Positions 1-5,275 of a stretch of DNA of 5,275 nucleotides are shown here, in pieces (within the stretch, counting starts at the first letter, position 1; each line of letters begins with the position of its first letter). The position numbers and the translations under genes are program-made. Source of the stretch: RGIG1828 sp045546535 (GTDB lineage Bacteria > Bacillota > Clostridia > UMGS1810); contig JAZQDA010000162.1 in the NCBI GenBank assembly GCA_045546535.1, positions 1 to 5,275 of the forward strand, given 5' to 3'. The notes beneath the pieces were generated by a model. That model had not been told where the DNA came from, did no database searches, and saw only the letters and a program-made list of their open reading frames with translations.

Positions 1-18
1 AGTTTTTGCTGAAAATAA

Positions 19-58
19 ATATATAACAATCATCCATAACAGCGACAGTGTTATATAT
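19..58 (-). terminator. AT-rich hairpin after the exporter genes, possible weak terminator
   Basis: A 10-bp perfect inverted repeat (19-28 with 49-58, ATATATAACA type) with a 20-nt loop lies 32 nt past the YjjB-like stop on the minus strand and is followed by TTATTTT. An alternative hairpin uses the same right arm (36-41 with 49-54, 7-nt loop). The stem has only two G-C pairs, so this is weak evidence in AT-rich DNA. The rest of bases 1-90 shows no gene. Confidence 0.35.
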
Positions 59-90
59 AAAATTCTTTTAAATATAATTTTCGCGGACAA

Positions 91-555
91 TTACTTAATC
101 TCACTTCTTTTTTGAAAGATTTCTGAAAACATTTTTCTGAACATATACCATAGTGCCCAGCATACACTCAATCCACATGCTATGCCAAGGGCATATAAAA
201 GTGTTCTTGAACCGTACATTCTAAACATTACCCAGTCTGATTTCAATGCATAACTGCAAGTATTAAAGAGTGCGCTACCTGGAATCAGCGGAACAACACC
301 CGGTATGAAAAACACACTTGCAGGAGTTTTATATACCCGTGCCATTACTTCACCATAAAAAGCATCAAATGCAGATGCGAGAAAACTTGCCATAAAAATA
401 CTGTGGGAATAATATTCAACTAACAAAAATATCCCCCAACTTAAACAACCGCCTATTGATGCAGGGGTGAGAAGATTGGACCTTATATTAAAAAGCAGTG
501 AAAATCCCAGAGTACCAAGTAGTGCAGTAGTGAGTTGAATTATTATGTATGTCAT
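91..555 (-). CDS. ThrE-family exporter, small subunit (YjjB-like, DUF3815 type)
   Basis: Small integral membrane protein of 154 aa, the second half of the split ThrE-type exporter. Nearly all of it is hydrophobic, with about five membrane segments (roughly 2-22, 30-48, 53-70, 79-100, 116-140) and a positively charged C-terminal tail. The family signature is KTPASVFFIPGVVPLIPG (76-93), in particular the PLIPG motif, preceded by a segment ending in EVMAR. I chose the ATG at 555, not the earlier in-frame ATG at 696. The 555 start gives the usual length of about 150 residues, begins directly with a membrane helix, and lies 4 nt after the upstream stop. The longer version would overlap the YjjP-like gene by 137 nt and add 47 residues that are its antiphase shadow. 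It most likely forms a complex with the YjjP-like protein, since the two halves together correspond to full-length ThrE. Substrate unknown (amino acid or dicarboxylate by analogy). Confidence 0.88.
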   Translation of the reverse strand: MTYIIIQLTTALLGTLGFSLLFNIRSNLLTPASIGGCLSWGIFLLVEYYSHSIFMASFLASAFDAFYGEVMARVYKTPASVFFIPGVVPLIPGSALFNTCSYALKSDWVMFRMYGSRTLLYALGIACGLSVCWALWYMFRKMFSEIFQKRSEIK

Positions 556-559
556 ATAA

Positions 560-1321
560 TCACACCCCAAAAAGTAAGATAGAAAACACAAAACCTGTTG
601 CAAGTGAGCCAGACCAAAGAATTGTCTCAACAAGTCGCATAACACCTGTATTCGTGTCACCCGATAGTAAATTTCGTATCGAGTTTGTAAAAGCAATACC
701 CGGTATCAGTAGCATTATATCCCCTACTATTACCATCTCAGCATTCAAATTAAACAGTTTTGATGTTGTGCAAATACAAACACCGACTATAAAAGATGTT
801 ATAAGATTGAACATAAAAGTGTTTGGGCAAAAACGCTGAAATTTAATTTGCATATAGCAAATTAAAAGTGAAAATACAACCGCTGCCAATGCATCGAATA
901 AACTTCCGCCAAAAAATATTGAAAATGCTCCTGCAGCAAACATGCTTCCAATATACAGTTTTAATTTTCTTGATTTGTCATATTTTATTGCTTCAAACGC
1001 TTTAACAAATTCATTATCTTGAATTTTATGTTCGCATTTTAAACGACAAATTGAATTAAGTTTCTCTAACTTAGAAAAATCTGTAGATGAATTTGAAATC
1101 ATTCTTCTTGATTGGGTATATGTATTTGAGTTTTTATCAACTAAGGTAACTGTAAGATTTGACGGGGTTGCATAGACATTCATCTTGAGTGCATCATAAC
1201 TGATACCAAGTCTTGTTAAAGAGTCTTCAACTCTGTCAACCTCAGCACCTGAAGAAATCATAGTTTCACCAAAATCGAGCATAAGTGAGAGTATATTTTC
1301 AAAATTAACTGTTGTACCCAT
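560..1321 (-). CDS. ThrE-family exporter, larger subunit (YjjP-like, DUF1212 type)
   Basis: Inner-membrane protein of 253 aa and larger half of a split threonine/serine exporter-family transporter. Known relatives are the single-chain ThrE of Corynebacterium glutamicum (Thr/Ser export) and the E. coli pair YjjP/YjjB, linked to succinate export; the substrate here cannot be told. Seen in sequence: a soluble N-terminal part (1-118) carrying GETMISSGAEVDRVED at 18-33, the family's hallmark (Gly-Ala-Glu then Arg-Val-Glu), and five hydrophobic segments at about 119-138, 141-159, 168-188, 195-213 and 230-252. DIMLLIPGIAFTNSIR (201-216), followed by NLLSGDT, is the conserved membrane motif of the family. 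It ends in TGA 4 nt before the partner gene, the typical arrangement of this pair. It lies 128 nt downstream of hndD on the same strand, separated by the terminator-like repeat. No signal peptide. Family assignment strong, substrate unknown. Confidence 0.9.
   Translation of the reverse strand: MGTTVNFENILSLMLDFGETMISSGAEVDRVEDSLTRLGISYDALKMNVYATPSNLTVTLVDKNSNTYTQSRRMISNSSTDFSKLEKLNSICRLKCEHKIQDNEFVKAFEAIKYDKSRKLKLYIGSMFAAGAFSIFFGGSLFDALAAVVFSLLICYMQIKFQRFCPNTFMFNLITSFIVGVCICTTSKLFNLNAEMVIVGDIMLLIPGIAFTNSIRNLLSGDTNTGVMRLVETILWSGSLATGFVFSILLFGV
563..568 (-). promoter_or_regulatory. Weak Shine-Dalgarno of the YjjB-like gene, inside the end of the YjjP-like gene
   Basis: GGGGTG on the minus strand forms the last two codons (Gly-Val) of the upstream gene and sits 7 nt before the ATG at 555. 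It is a modest match, so translational coupling across the 4-nt gap probably helps. Confidence 0.5.
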
Positions 1322-1328
1322 ATGTTTA

Positions 1329-1332
1329 CTCC
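1329..1332 (-). promoter_or_regulatory. Shine-Dalgarno of the YjjP-like gene
   Basis: CGGAGT on the minus strand, with its GGAG core here, is followed by a 7-nt spacer (TAAACAT) and then the ATG at 1321. It supports that start. Confidence 0.75.
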
Positions 1333-1351
1333 GTATAACTATAATATTTAA

Positions 1352-1430
1352 CAGTGAAAAATCCCCCAGAATAGAAATGAATGAAAATATAAAAGTTTCA
1401 ATATAACTAGTCTGAGGGGATTATTTACTG
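1352..1430 (-). terminator. 79-bp imperfect inverted repeat, probable Rho-independent terminator of the hyd operon
   Basis: Arms 1352-1370 and 1411-1430 pair over 17 positions, with two mismatches and one bulged base, around a 40-base AT-rich middle. Reading the minus strand, the first arm starts 19 bp after the hndD stop, and the second arm gives TCTGGGGGA followed directly by TTTTT, which is the layout of an intrinsic terminator. The middle can form a further small hairpin (TGAAA at 1382-1386 with TTTCA at 1396-1400). The loop is long for a terminator, and the A-rich flank gives partial symmetry, so it may also work on the plus strand or be a remnant of a small palindromic element. I see no convincing sigma-70 promoter for the downstream gene in this gap, so readthrough from the hydrogenase operon is possible. 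Confidence 0.65.
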
Positions 1431-1449
1431 ATTTTATAAAGATTTCAGA

Positions 1450-3186
1450 TTATTTGGAATCTGATCTGTCTATATAGTGAGTGTGAAGAAGTTCATGTGA
1501 TTTATGGCCGCAAGGTTCACCAAGGAAATCATCATAAAGTGCTTTGATAACAGGGTTTTCATGTGATTTTCTGAGTGTTGCTCTTTCATCTTCAGTATAG
1601 AGTGCTTTTGCTCTTTCGGCTTTAAAATCAACTACTGCTCTTGTTGCAGCATCAATAACAGGTTGTCCGCCGCCATTGATACAACCACCGGGACAAGCCA
1701 TAATTTCTACAAAATCATAATGTTCACCGGCTTTGATTTTATCAAGAATGATTCTTGCATTTGCAGTACCATGAACAACTGCAACTTTAACATCTTTACC
1801 TGCAATTTTGAGAGTTGCTTCTTTAACACCTTCAAGTCCTCTTACAGGCTCAACATTTAAGTTGTCAAGAGGTTTCTTTTCAAGGATCTCATATACAGTT
1901 CTGATTGCCGCTTCCATAACACCGCCGGTTGTACCGAATATTACACCAGCGCCTGTTGCTTCACCGAAAGGTGAATCAAATTCTTCGTCTGGAAGTGAAT
2001 TGAAATCGATACCAGCCTGTTTAATCATTCTTGCAAGTTCTCTTGTTGTGAGTGATGCATCGACATCCAGAGCACCGCTTGTTGAGTGTTCAGGTCTTGC
2101 TGCTTCGTATTTTTTAGAAGTACAAGGCATAATTGCTACTGAATAGATATCGTCTTTATTGATTCCGTTTTTATCAGCATAATAAGATTTGATGACAGCG
2201 CCGAACATTTCCATAGGAGATTTGCACGATGAGAGATTAGGAATAAATTCAGGATAATAGTGTTCACAGAATTTAACCCAACCAGGTGAGCAAGATGTGA
2301 TGATAGGAAGATTTTCGCCTTTTGTAAATCTCTGAATGAATTCTGTGCCTTCTTCCATAATTGTGAGGTCGGCACCGGTATCTGTATCAAATACTTTGTC
2401 AAATCCAAGTCTTCTGAGTGCAGCAACCATTTTACCTGTTACAGGTGTGCCGATAGGAAGACCGAATTCTTCGCCAAGTGCTGCTCTTACTGCAGGTGCA
2501 GTCTGAACAACTACGTGTTTTTCTTTATTGTCTATTGCGCTCTGAACTTTAGAAATATCATTTCTTTCATAAAGTGCGCCAACAGGACAAGAAACGATAC
2601 ACTGACCGCAGAAGATACAACCAACATCTTTGATATCTTTTTCGTATGTGGGTGTAACATGTGTTGCAAAACCTCTGTCTGCACATGTGATAACAGAGAT
2701 TGCCTGTTTGCTGCAAGCAGATACACATCTTCTGCAAAGAATACATTTGTTATTATCTCTTACAAGTGATGTTGAAGAAGTATCTAAATCATATTTAATA
2801 TTATCGCCTTCAAATCTGAGACCGTCAACACCAAGTTCATCTGCAAGTGTCTGAAGTTCACAGTTGCGGTTTCTGATACAGGTGAGACATTTCTTTTCGT
2901 GGTTTGAAAGGATAAGTTCAAGTGTATCTCTTCTAGCCTCTCTTACTTTGGGTGTGTTGGTATAAATCTCAAGACCTTCACTTACAGGGTAAACACATGC
3001 TGCCTGAAGAGCACGTGCTCCTTTGATTTCAACAAGACACATTCTGCATGCGCCGATTTCGTTTACGTCTTTGAGATAACAAAGTGTGGGGATTTTTATT
3101 CCGGCTTCTCTGGCTGCGTCAAGTATTGTATAAGAAGCGGGAACACTATAATCTTTATCATTGATTTTAATATTAATCATATTCAT
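1450..3186 (-). CDS. hndD: [FeFe] hydrogenase catalytic subunit (HndD/HydA type)
   Basis: Catalytic subunit (578 aa) for 2H+ + 2e- = H2, cytoplasmic, working with the NuoF-like subunit encoded just upstream. Layout is that of the roughly 575-residue Clostridium pasteurianum CpI-type enzyme. It has a plant-type [2Fe-2S] domain with C36, C47, C50 and C64; a His-ligated [4Fe-4S] motif with H96, C100, C103 and C109; two [4Fe-4S] motifs (C148, C151, C154, C158 and C190, C193, C196, C200); then the H-cluster domain. H-cluster motifs are TSCSPGW (297-303), MPCTSKKYE (353-361) and EIMACPGGCINGGGQP (494-509). E279, E282, R286, C299 and S319 sit at the same numbers as the CpI proton path. The C-terminus carries the usual SHELLHTHY. 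The odd point is Ser300, where the textbook motif TSCCPxW has a second Cys; I recall the Ser form in other NAD-linked enzymes. Maturases HydE, HydF and HydG are not in the window. Last gene of the operon, followed by a terminator-like repeat. Confidence 0.97.
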   Translation of the reverse strand: MNMINIKINDKDYSVPASYTILDAAREAGIKIPTLCYLKDVNEIGACRMCLVEIKGARALQAACVYPVSEGLEIYTNTPKVREARRDTLELILSNHEKKCLTCIRNRNCELQTLADELGVDGLRFEGDNIKYDLDTSSTSLVRDNNKCILCRRCVSACSKQAISVITCADRGFATHVTPTYEKDIKDVGCIFCGQCIVSCPVGALYERNDISKVQSAIDNKEKHVVVQTAPAVRAALGEEFGLPIGTPVTGKMVAALRRLGFDKVFDTDTGADLTIMEEGTEFIQRFTKGENLPIITSCSPGWVKFCEHYYPEFIPNLSSCKSPMEMFGAVIKSYYADKNGINKDDIYSVAIMPCTSKKYEAARPEHSTSGALDVDASLTTRELARMIKQAGIDFNSLPDEEFDSPFGEATGAGVIFGTTGGVMEAAIRTVYEILEKKPLDNLNVEPVRGLEGVKEATLKIAGKDVKVAVVHGTANARIILDKIKAGEHYDFVEIMACPGGCINGGGQPVIDAATRAVVDFKAERAKALYTEDERATLRKSHENPVIKALYDDFLGEPCGHKSHELLHTHYIDRSDSK

Positions 3187-3197
3187 TGTTATTTTCT

Positions 3198-3201
3198 CTC
3201 C
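3198..3201 (-). promoter_or_regulatory. Shine-Dalgarno of hndD
   Basis: GAAGGAGAG on the minus strand, with its GGAG core here, lies in the 18-nt gap after the hndC stop. The spacer to the ATG at 3186 is 11 nt from the GGAG core (9 nt if the following AG is counted). The alternative ATG two codons later (3180) would be 17 nt from the core, so the first ATG is preferred. Confidence 0.75.
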
Positions 3202-3204
3202 TTC

Positions 3205-5001
3205 TTATTTTTTACTGATTGCGCCGAACTTACAGGAATCCATACAAACACCGCATTTAATACACTTGTTGGGATCAATTGTAAAGGGACTCTTAATTTC
3301 GCCTGAAATTGCACCAACAGGGCATTTCTTAGCACAAAGTGAACATCCTTTACATTTTTCAGGTTCAATCACATATGAAAGGAGCGCTTTACATACGCCT
3401 GCAGGGCATTTTTTGTCAACTACATGCGCTACATATTCATCTCTGAAATATTTAAGTGTGCTTAAGATCGGGTTTGGTGCTGTCTGACCAAGACCGCAAA
3501 GTGCAGAGTTCTTAATGCTGTAGCAAAGATTTTCAAGTTTGTCGATATCTTCAAGTGTACCTTTGCCGCTTGTTATTTTATTAAGAATTTCTAAAAGTCT
3601 CTTTGTACCGATACGGCAAGGAGCACATTTACCGCAGGATTCATCTACAGTAAATTCAAGGAAGAATTTTGCTATGTCAACCATACAGGTATCTTCGTCC
3701 ATTACGATAAGTCCGCCTGAACCCATCATTGAACCGATGCTGATAAGTGAATCGTAGTCAATGGGTGTATCAATAAGACTAGCAGGAATACAACCACCTG
3801 AAGGTCCGCCTGTCTGTGCGGCTTTAAATGATTTACCGTTAGGGATACCGCCGCCGATTTCGTAAACGATTTCGCGAAGTGTTGTACCCATAGGAATTTC
3901 AACAAGACCTGTGTTGTTGATTTTACCACCTACTGCAAACACTTTTGTACCTTTACTTTTTTCAGTACCGATTGTTTTAAACCACTCAGCACCGTTATTG
4001 ATTATAGCAGTGATATTTGCGTATGTTTCAACGTTATTTAAAAGTGTGGGTTTGCCAAATAAACCTTTAACCGCAGGGAACGGAGGTCTGGGACGGGGTT
4101 CGCCTCTGTGACCTTCGATTGAAGTCATAAGAGCAGTTTCTTCACCGCAAACGAATGCACCAGCACCAAGACGGATATCAAGTTCAAAATTGAATCCTGA
4201 ATCGAAAATGTTCTTACCTAAAAGACCATATTCTTTAGCCTGTTCGATTGCAATGCGAAGTCTGTTTACAGCGATAGGATATTCTGCACGGATATAAACA
4301 TAACCTTCATCAGCACCTACAGCATATGCTGCAATTGTCATTGCTTCGATAAGTGAGTGAGGGTCGCCTTCGAGGATAGAACGGTCCATAAATGCACCAG
4401 GGTCACCCTCATCGGCATTACATGCAACATATTTTTTGTCGCTCTCGGAATTTGCTGTAAACTGCCATTTGAGACCTGTAGGGAATCCGCCGCCGCCTCT
4501 TCCGCGAAGTCCTGATTCTTTGATTTCATCTATAACTTCCTGAGGTTTCATTTCTGTAAGAACTTTGCCAAGTGCAGTGTAGCCGCCGAACGCGATATAT
4601 TCATCAATACTTTCAGGATTGATAACACCGCAGTTTGCAAGAGCAATACGCTGTTGCTTTTTATAAAAATCTACTTCGTTGAGTGATTTGATATTGTTTT
4701 CATCAACAATTGTTTCTTTGTAAAGAAGTCTTTTTACAATACGTCCTTTAAGAAGATGTTCTTCAACAATTTCAGGAACGTCATCTGTTTTAACAAGGCT
4801 ATAGAATGCACCTTCAGGATATACAATTACTATTGGACCAAGTGCACAAAGACCAAAACAGCCTGTACGAACAACTTTGATTTCATCCTGCAGACCTTTT
4901 TCTGCAAGGCACTGTTCAAATTTATCAATAATAGCGTTACTGCCTGAGGAAGTACATCCGGTACCACCGCAGACAAGAACGTGTCCTCTTGCTAATTCCA
5001 T
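3205..5001 (-). CDS. hndC: NuoF-like NAD(P)H:FMN subunit of [FeFe] hydrogenase (HndC/HydB type)
   Basis: Flavin subunit (598 aa) that exchanges electrons with NAD(P)H and passes them through iron-sulfur clusters to the hydrogenase subunit; cytoplasmic. Domains seen in order: thioredoxin-like [2Fe-2S] domain with C11, C16, C48 and C52 (residues 1-90); NuoF core with the glycine-rich LRGRGGGGFPTGLKW (165-179), NADEGDPGAFMDR (195-207) and GEETALMTSIEG (286-297), which form the FMN and nicotinamide site; SLBB-like region around 355-405; SCGKCAPCR with C456, C459, C462 and distant C502 for a [4Fe-4S] cluster; then two C-terminal [4Fe-4S] motifs (C550, C553, C556, C560 and C580, C583, C586, C590). 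The extra N- and C-terminal domains separate it from complex I NuoF and match the HydB/HndC form of hydrogenase operons. H526, C532 and C537 (the Cys in CPAGVC) form an additional possible metal site. The sequence is intact. NAD versus NADP preference cannot be read from it. An electron-bifurcating role is inferred from homologues. Confidence 0.95.
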   Translation of the reverse strand: MELARGHVLVCGGTGCTSSGSNAIIDKFEQCLAEKGLQDEIKVVRTGCFGLCALGPIVIVYPEGAFYSLVKTDDVPEIVEEHLLKGRIVKRLLYKETIVDENNIKSLNEVDFYKKQQRIALANCGVINPESIDEYIAFGGYTALGKVLTEMKPQEVIDEIKESGLRGRGGGGFPTGLKWQFTANSESDKKYVACNADEGDPGAFMDRSILEGDPHSLIEAMTIAAYAVGADEGYVYIRAEYPIAVNRLRIAIEQAKEYGLLGKNIFDSGFNFELDIRLGAGAFVCGEETALMTSIEGHRGEPRPRPPFPAVKGLFGKPTLLNNVETYANITAIINNGAEWFKTIGTEKSKGTKVFAVGGKINNTGLVEIPMGTTLREIVYEIGGGIPNGKSFKAAQTGGPSGGCIPASLIDTPIDYDSLISIGSMMGSGGLIVMDEDTCMVDIAKFFLEFTVDESCGKCAPCRIGTKRLLEILNKITSGKGTLEDIDKLENLCYSIKNSALCGLGQTAPNPILSTLKYFRDEYVAHVVDKKCPAGVCKALLSYVIEPEKCKGCSLCAKKCPVGAISGEIKSPFTIDPNKCIKCGVCMDSCKFGAISKK

Positions 5002-5007
5002 GATTTA

Positions 5008-5014
5008 CTCCTCC
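5008..5014 (-). promoter_or_regulatory. Shine-Dalgarno of hndC
   Basis: GGAGGAG on the minus strand fills half of the 13-nt gap between the hndB-like stop codon and the ATG at 5001, with a 6-nt spacer. This strong site fixes the hndC start and supports co-transcription with the gene before it. Confidence 0.85.
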
Positions 5015-5275
5015 TTATTTTTTCTCGGTTGCACCGATTGTATATTCGTTAATTACTTTTCCGTTCACTATTGTTTCGTTAACGATTTTTGCTGCTTTTT
5101 CAGCATCCATTTTAACATATGTTATTTTTTCCTGACTGGGAAGATATACTTCAACGATAGGTTCAAGACGGCAAAGACCGATACAGCCTGTCTGAGTAAC
5201 ATAGCAGTTTGCTACATTTCTTTTTTCGATTTCATCCATTATTGCTTTCATAACAGGTCTTGCACCTGCAGCAAT
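5015..5275 (-). CDS. hndB: HndB-like (2Fe-2S) thioredoxin-like ferredoxin subunit, 5' end cut by window edge
   Basis: Small ferredoxin-like subunit of a multisubunit NAD(P)-linked [FeFe] hydrogenase, expected in the cytoplasm and thought to help relay electrons within the complex. The frame stays open to the window edge, giving 86 visible codons. The in-frame ATG at 5251 is internal, not the start: the eight codons before it read IAAGARPV, which matches the TCGIAAGAR stretch I remember near the N-terminus of this family, whose members are about 120 residues. Roughly 35 residues and the N-terminal cluster ligand therefore lie outside. Seen directly: TGCIGLC followed by LEPIVEVY, the C-terminal ligand pair of the thioredoxin-fold [2Fe-2S] domain, plus one extra Cys seven residues before that pair. 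The C-terminal half resembles the N-terminal domain of the next gene, which suggests duplication. It ends with TAA 13 nt before hndC. The family call is firm; its exact electron-transfer role is inferred. Confidence 0.88.
   Translation of the reverse strand: MAAGARPVMKAIMDEIEKRNVANCYVTQTGCIGLCRLEPIVEVYLPSQEKITYVKMDAEKAAKIVNETIVNGKVINEYTIGATEKK

Noticed and set aside
556..696. A longer start (ATG at 696) for the small exporter subunit, adding 47 residues
   Set aside because: The extra stretch overlaps the YjjP-like gene out of frame, is unlike the membrane-helix start expected for this family, and the ATG at 555 has the right length and spacing.
549..839. 96-codon plus-strand open frame opposite the YjjP-like gene
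   Set aside because: Fully antisense to a recognisable membrane-protein gene; no independent support.
1322..1410. Sigma-70 promoter for the exporter unit (candidates TTGAAA at 1396-1401, TATTAT near 1340-1346, TATACG next to the ribosome site)
   Set aside because: No pair of boxes combines a good match with a 16-18 nt spacer at a sensible distance from the start; the best-spaced pair puts the -10 on top of the Shine-Dalgarno.
1808..2146. 112-codon plus-strand open frame opposite hndD
   Set aside because: Ser/Pro-rich shadow of the opposite strand, lying entirely within a conserved gene.
2136..2426. 96-codon open frame on the minus strand inside hndD
   Set aside because: It is a different reading frame of a well-conserved hydrogenase region with all H-cluster motifs in the main frame; no family features.
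3161..3487. 108-codon plus-strand open frame opposite the end of hndC and start of hndD
   Set aside because: Antisense shadow of the Cys-rich ferredoxin domains; composition follows the real gene and no ribosome site or motif supports it.
1..5275. CRISPR array, tRNA/rRNA, insertion sequence, defence or toxin-antitoxin genes
   Set aside because: No regularly spaced repeats, cloverleaf-like sequence, transposase motif or small toxin-like pair is visible; the window is filled by metabolic and transport genes.

Overview
The window looks like part of a chromosome from a strictly anaerobic, fermentative Clostridia-type Bacillota, possibly a gut Oscillospiraceae/Ruminococcus-like organism. This rests on the AT-leaning composition, strong GGAGG-type ribosome binding sites, and a multisubunit NAD-linked [FeFe] hydrogenase of the kind common in such bacteria. 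The taxonomic placement is inference. Every gene I can support lies on the minus strand, so the window reads biologically from right (5275) to left (1).

Right and centre (5275 to 1450): three tightly packed genes of a soluble [FeFe]-hydrogenase operon. They are a thioredoxin-like ferredoxin subunit (HndB-like, its 5' end cut by the window edge), a NuoF-like flavoprotein with extra ferredoxin domains (HndC/HydB type), and the catalytic H-cluster subunit (HndD/HydA type). The gaps are 13 and 18 nt and each of the two downstream genes has a clear Shine-Dalgarno. This matches the hndABCD order known from Desulfovibrio (Solidesulfovibrio) fructosovorans, so an HndA/NuoE-like subunit probably lies just beyond base 5275. 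Together the subunits would exchange electrons between NAD(P)H (at the FMN of HndC), probably ferredoxin, and H+/H2 (at the H-cluster of HndD). Such enzymes re-oxidise reduced carriers in fermentation by making H2, or run in reverse.

Middle (1322 to 1449): a 128-nt gap holding a 79-bp imperfect inverted repeat that starts 19 bp after the hydrogenase stop codon. It has the layout of a Rho-independent terminator (CCCC/GGGGG stem, then five T), though its loop is long.

Left (1321 to 91): a two-gene unit for a split ThrE-family (YjjP/YjjB-type) exporter. The first protein has the ThrE N-terminal-type cytoplasmic part plus five membrane segments. The second is a small all-membrane partner starting 4 nt after the first stops. 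The last 90 bases hold no gene, only a weak AT-rich hairpin that could end this unit.

The gene content is ordinary. I see no undescribed system. The points most worth a second look are the TSCSPGW form of the first H-cluster motif, the inverted repeat after the hydrogenase gene, and a His/Cys group in HndC that could hold a structural metal.
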